From positions 52,501 through 90,000 of the forward strand of contig LUCW03002201.1 of NCBI GenBank assembly GCA_001586965.3: 37,500 nt of DNA. Reading direction: 5' to 3'. A program made the position numbers and the translations under genes. Below, piece by piece: positions 1 through 13,600 of the stretch (positions are counted from its first letter, which is position 1; every line of letters starts with the position of its first letter). This DNA is from Sphaeroforma sirkka. Lineage: Eukaryota; Opisthokonta; Ichthyosporea; Ichthyophonida. The notes below the pieces were generated by a model. That model saw nothing but the letters and a program-made list of their open reading frames with translations. It ran no database searches and was not told where the DNA came from.

Positions 1-65
1 ATGTATGTTGTATATGTTCATTTATATCTGTAAATTTTGCACTTCAATGTATATATATTTATAAG

Positions 66-267
<202 letters not shown>

Positions 268-404
268 GACTGCTTTATCGATATGACTGTAATTTACGTA
301 CGCCAGCCTATGTACTTTGTTGTTGCAGAATCTGTACAGCAAGTAGTAGATTTAGGGCCACCGCTTATATCCGTATCCACGATTCTGTGTATCCGTATTC
401 GCAG

Positions 405-2630
<2,226 letters not shown>

Positions 2631-3640
2631 ACTGTGCAACCACAGAGAAAGGAATCAAGGCCTTGTTAATGCCAGGCTCTCTATATAATAAAATTAAATG
2701 ACGGGGCGTGTGCTCAGCGTGCCACTATCCGCACTAGTTACACTGCAGTTGAGTTTATTGTTTTCTGCACTATAACGGGGAGCTTTGTTTGCAACACGTA
2801 TCCCATGTTGGCAATACGCACGTACGTGTACTGTGATGTTGTTGATAAAGCCATGTCTTGATTGACAGCGAGCTGCACTGTACCCGAGGAGACTTATTTT
2901 GAACTCTGAAAACTTCCGTCAAACATAAGGGCTGTGGTGGTTTTACTTATCCCATGAACAGATAATAGGACGGTACTTTCTCTGAGAGAATGCAGCCCTT
3001 CAGCACGCAGGAGATACTAACCCAAAACAAGCAAAAATAAGTCCTGAGCGTACTGGAACGATCAATAATCGAAGAGTGAGCACGTGTGCGGATCTGTATG
3101 TGATACAATGATACTGAATTAGTACCAATCTAGACACTTAAAGTCATTTGTCCATACCTGAGACTCTGGGTACACCAATATGTATGAGTTGTGGTTTGAC
3201 TCAGTGATTTCAGTCTAAACAGTTGACGCCCGTAATCCGAATAGCTCAAAGTATGAGTTGGAGTATCGCGTTCACGTGCAGTCACAAGAAATAATTCCAG
3301 ACGAACGGATCGCACAATCTCATGCTCATAGCAGATAGGAGAACATATCTGGATGTGGGTAATAACACCAGTTGTGATGGCAAAGGCGAGCAACAAAATC
3401 CGAGAAAGCGTGTGAATACAATTGATATGGCATACCACTGTCAAGGCGTTTGCGTGCATAGTTTTCAGCACTCATTACGCCAGCTGTCAACTATGCTCAA
3501 TATTGGTAACCGATATGGTAGAGATTGTTTACATGACTTACTATGCGCGTATTCCATACTCGAAAGTTGGTTGTATCATTGGTTGTATCAATCAGAGTGG
3601 TGATTCAAGCTCTGCAGCTTTCAAATGTATCTGATCCTTT
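2631..3640. other. Region between TMED 3' end and the NAA80-side repeats; no gene recognised
   Basis: Holds the probable TMED poly(A) site (AATAAA at 2687-2692). Open frames up to 113 codons (for example 3130-3471 on the - strand) show no domain, signal or splice-supported continuation that I recognise. Confidence 0.6.
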
Positions 3641-3697
3641 TTGTCCTCCAGTGATTTGCACACCCAAGTCTGTGTGATCTTCGCACTGTCAGTATTC
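3641..3697 (-). pseudogene. Degenerate duplicate of the NAA80-like C-terminal coding end
   Basis: Read on the - strand this gives DSAKITQTWVCKSLEDK, clearly related to DSTYITQTWMCKSLQDE at the end of the neighbouring acetyltransferase (4124-4180). Nucleotide similarity is roughly 75-80% by eye over about 55 bp. The rest of the gene is absent here. It could be a relic of a tandem duplication or a former or alternative 3' end; no splice link was identified. Confidence 0.7.
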
Positions 3698-3739
3698 TTT
3701 CTTTAGCCAATCAATACAAGCATACAAATACACACTATT

Positions 3740-4095
3740 CGTAAGCACAACCTACAGCTGTAATTATATGTTGTAGAATTATAAGCTGTGAACACAATCT
3801 ACAGCTGTAGTTATATGTTAAGAATTATAAGCTGTGAACACAATCTACAGCTGGAACTACATTTCTACAGTTGCAATGATACAACTGCAGTTATATGTTG
3901 TAGAACTAAACGCTGTGAGCTTGATCTACAGCTGGGACTACAACAATACAGCTGCAATTATAAATTTTAAAACTAGAAGCTGTAAACACAATCTACAGTT
4001 GGGTCTACAACTCTACAGCTGCAGTTGTAAGTTGTAAAACTAAAAGCTGTAAGTACAATATACAGCTGGAACAATAACTCTACAGCTGCAGTATA
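3740..4095. repeat. Imperfect minisatellite (about 47-77 bp units, 'ctacagctg' core)
   Basis: At least five diverged units, each containing AGCTGT(G/A)A followed by CTACAGCTG. Unit starts are near 3787, 3834, 3911, 3979 and 4045. It sits exactly between the two copies of the acetyltransferase C-terminal segment and abuts the stop codon of the intact gene. Confidence 0.85.
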
Positions 4096-4098
4096 TAT

Positions 4099-5103
4099 TT
4101 ATTTACACAGCGTCTGTTCTAATTCGTCTTGCAGGGATTTACACATCCAAGTCTGCGTGATATATGTGCTATCGGGATTCGTCTTTATCGCAACCACAGA
4201 AGGCGGGGGTGGGGGTGGGGGTGGGGATGGAAACTTTGGACTTTTGTCTGTGCCTATTGGATTGTCTGTGCCTGAAGCTATATGTTTGTTTGTCTCTGAC
4301 AACTTCATACCCGATATAGTGTTACATAGTACATTGGCAACCGGGTTGTTGCCACCGAAGCTGGTGAGTGTTGGTGTTTGGTCTGCGGTCAACCCTTTTA
4401 CCACACAACTGTCCTTCAGCTCGCCTTCGCAGCTACACGCACACTCAGACATACACATGCACATACGCAGCCCAACCACTTTATACCCACACCTCTTATA
4501 GAACCCCACTTTATCAGTAGTACTCAGATGTACTCTAGTCACCCCGTTCCGTTCATGTATATCTCTCTCGACGGCCCCAAGTAGTGCTGCGCCCACACCC
4601 TTTCCCCTTAGTGTCGGATGCACAATAACACTCTGAATTACCACCTGTCCGGGTTTGTGCGGGAAGCACACCTGTGCCAGGGCCAACACTTTCCCTGTCG
4701 CGCTGCCAGATTCCTCGCTTTCAGTACACGTATTTGGAGCATGCACATTTTTCTCCTCTGTTTGAGCTTGATTTGTAATGGGCTCGCCAACTAGACTTTC
4801 CGTCTGAGAAAGTCTTTCTGTATCTGCCAGTTTAGCGTCAACATTTATATCCCGGTCTGCAGGCTGGTTTTCAATTGACGTCAATTCATTGCTCACAGCA
4901 CGAGTACTATCTTCACACGTCCCCTCGTTATGCCTACGTACATAGACGTACACACAAGGTAAAGTATCCTTAGACCGTTCGAACGTGACTAAGCGCGCAG
5001 CGTAACTTCGAGGCCAGGCAGTGTCTAGCAAAGAGGCGGCATCTGTGTATAATTCTGGCCGCTCGTGCAAACGGCAGAATTCGAGTGTTGTCAGGCAGTT
5101 CAT
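4099..5103 (-). CDS. NAA80: NAA80-like (actin) N-terminal acetyltransferase, GNAT fold
   Basis: Intronless 334-codon frame. Residues 15-50 (RPELYTDAASLLDTAWPRS...) match the NAA80/NAT6 N terminus (human RPELLDACADLINDQWPRS). Residues 157-172 hold the acetyl-CoA loop (VHPTLRGKGVGAA) and 191-206 the VHLSTTDKVGFYKRCGY strand-helix. Residues 294-301 are eight prolines, and 315-324 (ITQTWMCKSL) resemble the human end motif (FWMEKDI). Known for animals: NAA80 acetylates the processed actin N terminus, and its polyproline stretch binds profilin. Residues about 58-137 form a hydrophilic insert with no human counterpart, without stops; an unrecognised in-frame intron is possible. The stop codon overlaps an AATAAA (4098-4103 reversed), a plausible poly(A) signal. 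The start is the only upstream Met fitting the family N terminus. Divergent from the AMP deaminase gene. Confidence 0.86.
   Translation of the reverse strand: MNCLTTLEFCRLHERPELYTDAASLLDTAWPRSYAARLVTFERSKDTLPCVYVYVRRHNEGTCEDSTRAVSNELTSIENQPADRDINVDAKLADTERLSQTESLVGEPITNQAQTEEKNVHAPNTCTESEESGSATGKVLALAQVCFPHKPGQVVIQSVIVHPTLRGKGVGAALLGAVERDIHERNGVTRVHLSTTDKVGFYKRCGYKVVGLRMCMCMSECACSCEGELKDSCVVKGLTADQTPTLTSFGGNNPVANVLCNTISGMKLSETNKHIASGTDNPIGTDKSPKFPSPPPPPPPPSVVAIKTNPDSTYITQTWMCKSLQDELEQTLCK
4203..4228 (+). other. G-quadruplex-capable tract opposite the polyproline codons
   Basis: Four runs of at least four G separated by single T on the + strand, meeting the usual G3+N1-7 rule. It is the complement of the Pro codons of the acetyltransferase, so the G-rich strand is the template for its transcript. 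Confidence 0.7.
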
Positions 5104-6429
5104 GGTCTACAAAAGAAGACTCGACATCAGCTACCTGATGCAGTATTTTTAACACCCCATATTTTGTTCCATTTTGTATTTTGTTGAAGAGTGTACAGTT
5201 GTCCACTGTATAGTGTCATACTGTGTCAAGTCTGTCACCTGTCTGTAGGGTTTTTGGGGTGTCAATTTCAGTTCTATATTTTTGTTTTGATAAAACAAAA
5301 GACATGTATTTATGTTTTCAACAAGAAAAAGATAAATAAAAAAATAAAAAAGAAGGCTGTTCTTTCCCCCAGTGTATTCATTTTGTTTTACCCCCGTCTC
5401 CACTCTCCAGACGGTCACGAGTGTGCCAATAGGCAAAATGAACTTGTTTATAATAGTAATAAAAAAGGCTAAATATATATTTACTCTTAGTTCTGAGACT
5501 CTGACTCCCTCGCGGGGAATTTCTTTATTTTCACCGTGTTTTGGATTTTGGTACAGCCGCTAAAACCTCAATCCGTTTAAAAAACGAACATGCACCAGGA
5601 GTGACAACCATAGGGACATCGAAATAATATCGTGTATCGTAAACGTATATTATTTAGCGTTTGTTCATATTTTCTCTTGAGAGTTCAAAGAAGTCAAGTT
5701 ACTTGAGGGGCCAAAACTCCAGAGCCTGCCAGCGGCTAGTGGGCAGAGGCTCAGAGCGACATCAATCAATAATCAATGTATGGTGACTGTGTGTCAGTGT
5801 AAGTGTATTTCTATTGTATCATTCGAGAGTCGTAAAAAAAAGAAAATAAAACTATCATATTTAGAGAGTTTGAGTCGTGTTTGAAACTTGGAGCACAGTC
5901 AGCAGACTCAGAGGTCAGCACACGTTAGCCCACTTCGACTAATAAAAATCAAACATTGAGATTTGAGGGCTGGAGCCTTGACAGCTTGACTCCGCTTGAG
6001 GCTATGGAAATTGGAATGGGCCCTAAAAGTGTGGGTGCTTGTATCATTCTCATTTGTTGCTAGGATTTATTGCACTAGATGACGAACATGCATTCATGAC
6101 ATCACTGTGAAGCACGGCCGCCGGATGCGGTAGCCGGTATTTGCACTGTAAAGTTAAAAAAGTTTAAAAAAATGAAAAAATATGACACGTAAATTTTAAA
6201 AGTCATACGTAAAAAAATATGCAAACATACATATTTCCAAATATGAATATTATTTACGACGTCAATTGATATGAAATATATTCATGGCATGCAGTCAATG
6301 TAACGGTTCATTTACACGCGTGAGTGTCTGCATACACGTATAGACCGCACCCACAGTAGCAGCGACGAACACAGTATTTGAATCTAAATTAAACGGAAGG
6401 TGTATACATACAACTACAAGAATACGAAT
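5104..6429. promoter_or_regulatory. Divergent intergenic region between NAA80-like and AMP deaminase genes
   Basis: About 1.3 kb separating two start codons that point away from each other, so it should hold both promoters and 5' leaders. AT-rich with A-runs near 5330-5350, 5835 and 6155-6215. I could not identify a convincing TATA box or initiator; no further gene seen. Confidence 0.5.
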
Positions 6430-7589
6430 ATGTGTGGAGGTGACGAGAAGCTTCCATTACCCTCGGCAACTGTCGAGGAATCTAGAGGTACAACTCCTCT
6501 CACCAGCCCTGTACCGCAGCATGTAGTGCGACAGATTGTTCAGGATGGTCTCTGCCATGACGATTCGGTGGGTGACCTCGCCGCGGATGCGCATACGAAT
6601 GCGCTCAGGATGCTTCACAATGTATGTGCACCTAAAACATTTGAGGTAACATGACATTATATTGTAAGGTGTAAGTCGACGGTTCTAGTTGTTTGCATCA
6701 CTGCACGGCGGCACCCGCCTACGCTTCTTTATTTAATATCTTCGTGTGATTTGCAGTGTATTTAGTTGACTGCTGGTATGTGGAGTGTGTGGCCAGAATT
6801 TATCTGTTGCTTATCGCACTTCATTTCGTCCGGTTTAGGTTGCGTGTGCAAATGAACTGTGTGCACTGGTATAAATCTAGCCTCAATCTACGAATTTCTT
6901 CATAGGTGTACATATGTATATAGAATCAAATTCTTTGTATTTGTGAGAACATTGTTTGAAAATATGGGATTTTTTTTTTCCACAATAGACTATTCGAGCG
7001 AATATAGTTAATATATGAGTTTATCCTTGTTATCGATTTTACAAGCGAACATATTTACAGAACATTTGCATATACCTGCCCATATGTATATATATTGCAT
7101 ACATATATGCAATTTTGATTTTTTTTCCTTGCATATGCTCTCTAATAAATACATAACAAAAATTATATATACATGCATGCGTCATTATATCTATTAATGT
7201 TCTGTACGTGTATTTATATATATAAATATATATATGTGTGTGTATGCGTATATATATATCTATATCTATACATCTATCTGTATCTATATATATGTGTGTG
7301 TGTGTTCATATATATATATATATATATATATAAATATATGTATATTTACATATATACATACGCATCTACATATATATTTACTCGTAAATATGTTTGAATA
7401 TATAAAAATGTGTGTCTGCACCTAGATATGTATATATATCTTTGTGATTAACAAAGGTGTACTTACATTTAAGTTATGTATACATATTCGTTTTATAGAT
7501 ATATATATCCATGTGTGTGTGCGTGTATATATATATATATATATATATGCACGCATATATATATATATGTATATATGTATATGTATATG

Positions 7590-7673
<84 letters not shown>

Positions 7674-10600
7674 GTATGTATGTATGTGTGCTTATATGTT
7701 TCGGTGTGTGTGTGTATGTGTATGTGTGCATATATAGGTGGGTGGGGTTAATTGGTTACCCCAAATGTGTTTGCAATGGTTTAACAATTCGATGGTGTTC
7801 GTATAATGTTTACATTCTAACATGGTCACTGCTTAACGAGAAATACGTCTAAATGCTTTTTGAAAACAAGGTTGTTGTTCTCTGCGCTGTACATTAATTT
7901 GATTTCGCTCACTTTTGTTGATGGTGCGGGCTGACTAAGCGCGGTATCCGCCAATGTCTGTGTGAGAAGTTCACTACTGATGATATGCTCGCTATGCACT
8001 AGAAGAATGCCACAGCTTTTACCGAGGAGGAAAAAGAAGAGGAAAAGAAGGATATTGTGAACGCTACGCTATGGACACGTACGCCTGAGTGCAGTGTGGA
8101 CCGTGTGAAGGACGCCTCCCTCAACCAGCGATACCAGCGCATGTCCGTGCAGGACACCCGGGTAGGTGCAAGCGTGCGAAAGTTGGCTCAGATGTTTTGG
8201 CTGAAGGATATAACCAATACATTATATTAGTATGTTTCGAGACACCAGAGGTTGTGCTTATAGCCCATGTGTCTGATATGCAAATCTAAGGGCTCATGCA
8301 GTTGCTTCAGGAGTGTGAATGTCATTTTTTTTTTCACTTGTACCGTATAGCAAACGAGGGTCTAACAGCGGCATATGGACGAGCGACAACATTAGTTTCC
8401 CTGCGTTGTATATGTATGGCTGCAGTTTGAAGAAATCAAATACTATGGGTACTTTGTGAGTTCATAAGCCACTCAGAGTCATGTGCAGCTTTTTAAAATA
8501 GGCGGATGTTGTTCAAGCTCACCGTGGTTTCAATCCTACTATATTGAACCTTCATTGAAATCGAACTGTGTTGTATTGTATATAAGGCTATAACGCTTGT
8601 CATTGGTGCAAGTAACTTACGCAATTCGTCGCATTACCTGTCGCGCATGGTGTCGTATACAGGAACGTGAACAGTCCGATGAGAGTAAAATCATTTACAA
8701 GGCATTAGCGACGGCTATGGAGTTGAGAAGAACCTATCTGCATCGAAGTCATCAAAAGTATGTTACTGTAGTGAAAGAATTGTCTCAGTGAATTGTCGTA
8801 CATTCAAGCAATTGGGTGGCCATAGTGGCGGACGCGCAGCTGTCGTGGCCATTATTAGACTTTTGATACCGCATCTACATACTTCTCAGAGACTGAAAAG
8901 GTACTTCTGTACATTCGCACTGATCTCTGGGAAGCCCCTCGGATAGCTTTGGTACATCTTTGACTCATTTTCTAGTATATATCTTCGCTGTTGCTTTTTT
9001 TATCCCGTTCTGGTCTACGACGTACGTAGACCATGGTACTTGCCACGTATATTCGTTTGTAGACATCCCGGCATACTTTCCCATTGCATTCGCATATCAC
9101 GCGTGTCCACATTAGTGTTATAGGTAGCCTCGTGGCACCCACATATTTACTTCCACTTCGTCTGAAAATTTGGTGGCCACAACATGCCCACACCCACCAA
9201 TGTATGATCACGTTCAGAACTTAATTGTATTGAACTGTCACGCTCATAGTTTTGACTGCTGTTGCTGAACTGCTGCCACTCTGATATTCTCCGTGCGCGC
9301 AGATTCTGCATATCTACCAGTCACCAGCTAGATATCTTTGGCAATCCGGGCAGGCACACTGTGCCCACCCCCACCAATCCCTCGCCAATGCCTAGTGACG
9401 AGAACAGCTCCTGTGTAATCAGAATGAAGAAGGGTGTGTTCGAGGTTTTCCAATCGCAGGCTGACTTAGACGATGCTGAAAGCGATGCCATCGGATCAGA
9501 AAGCACACAAGGTATGTGAGGGGGAATCGGTTACTTTTTTGATGGCATGCGAATAACTTCCAATGCGATCTCGAATTTGAATGCGATCGTTTGTCTTGGT
9601 GGGACCAATTCGTGGTGAAGAACTTGTTGGGCGTCTCTACGTCAGTGTATCAAGTATAAAACCTGATTTAGTTTTTAGCCCTTGAATTTCATTTAAGCGT
9701 AATAACAAATGGTCCTGCAGGCTCCATTGATTACTCATCGACAACATTTTCACTTTTTCTTGGTTAGGAATGTTTGCGTATCCGACTCTTTTCAAATACT
9801 ACAAAGATCTCAACTGGTTGATGGCCCTGTCGATGGACGGTGAAAGGTATGTGAATATTCAATTCATGCTGAAGTTCTAGAAAAGATGGGAATGGTGCCC
9901 GTGGTGCACAATGTTCAGTGTATAGGAGTGCCTGCACAATTGAATAATAGGCCCGACTATGCTGGACTTTGGTACTAAAATTACGCACAGAGTGGACGGG
10001 AAGTTCTGTGCTCGTACCATGGACTCTCATCTATCTTATTTTTAACTTTTTCGGTCGCATTGGACTCTGCAGTAAAACGTACTGCTTCCGACGAGTCAAA
10101 TACCTGTCACAGTCATTCGAGATGCACTTGCTCCTGAACGAATTAGAGGAATTAAAGCAGCAAAAAGGGGTCCCACACAGAGGTACGGTACCTATAGGTG
10201 TTGTAGGTTGACGTGTGGCTGTTATCTATTATGTCTAGTAGCGGTAGTGCTGTGATTTCCAGACTGAATACAGTATGCTTGCCCACAGGTAAACTGTGCT
10301 ACAATGTCTGATAAAATCTCGTGTGTGATACATTTTTGATATAGTGTTTGATATGACGTCGTGTGTAGTTGTTTTCTCTGTAGTGGTTGTTGTGCCCAAT
10401 GTGGCATCGTAGCTAATTTAAATATCATACCTGGTTGAAGATATCCGTTGCATGTAAAACCTCATCATTTTTTTTGTCTCGTTCGAATTGGAATTGAATA
10501 TTTCAATCTTGATAGCAATTTTGACGCATTGTTTTCAGTATTGAAAAATAGTTAAGCGTGATTTTGTAGTGATATAAGAGTTGTTTATAGAAAGATGACT

Positions 10601-13600
10601 GGCGACGAATCATACATTCTGATGTTTAGCTACGTTTGTTGCCCGCTCCAGACTTTTACAATGTGCGTAAGGTCGACACGCACATTCATTTGGCCGGGAT
10701 GATGACACAGAAGCACTTGTTGCGCTATATCAAGAAGAAAATGAGAACTTCGGGTGATGAGGAAGTCATTGTGAGGAACGATCAGTTGCTCACGCTTTCA
10801 GAGGTATGGTTATACACACGGATCCTCTCTCGAATAACATTACTTCGATCTGAATTAACTTCCGGCAGCTGTGTCATACTGTTTGAATTTGATATTCATT
10901 CCCGTTCATTCTCTGTCGCATCATCCGCATTTCATATTCAGGTGTTCAAATCGCTCAACCTCACGACATATGATCTCAGCGTAGACACTTTGGACGTGCA
11001 CGCCGATAGAGGCACGTTCCAGCGCTTCGATCGCTTCAACTTGAAATATAATCCCATCGGGGAGTCTCGGTTGCGAGAGATCTTTTTAAAGACTAATAAT
11101 CATATCCAGGTAACTGTAAGGTGAACATATCTTTTGTTTTGTATGTCGTGAAGAGAAGGTCGCTGCACGCTTCCCTCTCTAATCTGTTTGTTGATTTAGT
11201 GCACAGGGGGGCTATGCTGCAAGATCCATATCGATTTTTATCTGCTTCACCATGTACCTGTGGGGATGCTGTAAGTACCTAATTCGCATCATACACACCC
11301 ATGGCCCAGCGTGCATATTATTCTTGCGTAGAAATGCTTGATTTTGATTTCTTCGTCTGTCATCTGAAAATGCAATATTAAAGGCTCCCTTGTGTAGGCT
11401 TAAGTTTGTTATTGAACAAAATGGATATCAAGTTCACGGCGGTTCTATAGTTGCTTGTACTTTGAAGCACGTCTCGACGGTTTGGAGCTATTACATGGAT
11501 TAAACAAACACTTCTTCGTTTATGTCGCTTGCATTAGGGTCGTTTCTTGGCTGAAATTGTCTCAGAGGTGGTTGACGATCTGGAGGAATCGAAGTATCAA
11601 AAGGCGGAGCCTCGGTGAGTATTGCTGCTTCTATTGGAATTTTTCAGAACAATTCAACTGTCTGGTGTCCTCGTTGATACCCCTTTCTGCTCAGATATCA
11701 AGTTTCTTATGGTTTTTTTTTTTTTTTTTTTTTTTTTGATAGACCTTGATGTAAATCGTAGATCCGTTGTACGATGAACTGACGAATCATGTACAATTTT
11801 TTCCAATCACTGCATGTTGCCTAAATCATGCAGCATATGTGCCAATATTTAAAGACATGTAAATTGTACTGCATAGAATGAATCACACCGCAACGTATAA
11901 ATGGTCTGTGGGGTATGCCTTGGTACTCAGACCTGCAAGTAAACCAAGAAAAATCTCATACAACATCCAAATACATCTTCTGCCGTCATCCTGCTGTGTG
12001 GGTGTTTATGTCTATTATGACAAACTATCCCCTTCGTGCCGTCATACTGCGGTGTGCGTGTTTATGTCTATTATGACTAACAATCTCCTTCGTGCCGTCA
12101 TACTCAGTGTGCGTGTTTATGTCTATTATGGCAAACAATCCCCTTCGTGACGTGATACCGATAGCCTAATCCTTGAAGAACGTATTCGTATTTTTACAGT
12201 GCGAGTATCTACGGTCGCAGCACGGACGAGTGGGAGAAGTTAGCGAGTTGGGTATTAGACAACGGATTAGTCAGTGAGCACATTGCCTGGATGGTGCAGA
12301 TCCCTCGACTGTTCAATATATACAAAAGTAAGCTTCTTTTTTTCGTGTTGAAACAATGTACCAATTCTAAAAAAGATCTGGGGGCACACAATAGATTGCT
12401 GAATGTTGCGCTTTTCGGTTGGTTGCTGATTGAATAGTCGCCCTGAGTGTCATCTTCTGAGGAACGCTATTTTGTGCTGTAGATATGATCCCATATACGC
12501 GTACTCACTTTTTACTTTATCGGATGCTACAAAATCAGAGCTCGGCACTATCAACAATTTCGAACAGATGATGGAGAACATCTTCCGGCCCTTGTTCGAA
12601 GCTACTGCCAACCCTAAAGATCATCCCAAACTGAGGTGTGTTTGTATTAAAGAGTCGAAGTTTTGCATAGGATACAACAAATAGGATCGCGGTGTTTTTG
12701 ATAGGATTGAAATGCACCGAGCTGTTATTAATGTCTCTTCTACACATTCGAAGATATATCTGGTGTTTTACTTTCGTGTGTATTGGTCCGTCAAAGCTTT
12801 TGAGTATTATAATAGTGGATTTATTTATTCACCTCGTGTCAATAGTTTTGCCCAGGCATGAGTGAATTACCTCAGGTGATTCCGTACGTCTCTTAGTGGA
12901 TTTATCGCTTGTGCGGAACGTTGTCCGCTAAATCAAACCCAGTCTGGGCTACATATGGCTCTGCCTCTATCCCCCGACGACTGCTGTACTGCTCGTTGAG
13001 ATTTGAAGTGTTGCTCGAGTCCTCTTGAGTGCACTGCTGATTCTGCTGTATTGAACGCTCACGGATAAAAACATCACAAACCACACATCGTAGCAAGTTC
13101 CTTACGCTGCTTGGAGGGTTCGATGCCGTTGATGACGAAAGCAAGCGCGAGGTTCGCAAGCATCACCACTTCCCGTCTGCTGATAAGTGGGTGTACGAAG
13201 ACAACCCGCCGTACACATACTACATGTACTATCTCTACGCCAACATCTGCACACTCAATCAGTTCAGGTATTTTCTATCAATATCTATAGCCTCACTTTC
13301 TATACCCCGCTTGCTGTGAAAAAAATGTCAGACGTTCGATTGAATTGGTATGCCCATTTCGCTGTCCGTGTAGAGGCTTCGAATATTTTACAGATAGACA
13401 TTCCTCCAGATTTAAAAAAATATTTGCGTCTCATTTAAGGACAAAGGTAATATCATTTATATATGCTTTCAACTGTGAATATAGTCAGTATCTCTCCAGC
13501 TCTGTGCCCAATTCCGGATCCTATTTATCAGTCAATTTGTTAGGCCCAAAGTCCATCTTCGGACCATAAACTTCACTGAGCTTCACTGAAAAGTATAGGC

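Noticed and set aside
3130-3471. 113-codon - strand frame
   Set aside because: No recognised domain, no splice-linked continuation and ordinary noise composition.
4157-4501. 114-codon + strand frame with eight glycines
   Set aside because: Antisense shadow of the polyproline part of the NAA80-like gene; the - strand frame has clear family motifs.
12902-13159. 85-codon - strand frame
   Set aside because: Overlaps the AMP deaminase exon 13094-13267 on the opposite strand and has no recognisable content.
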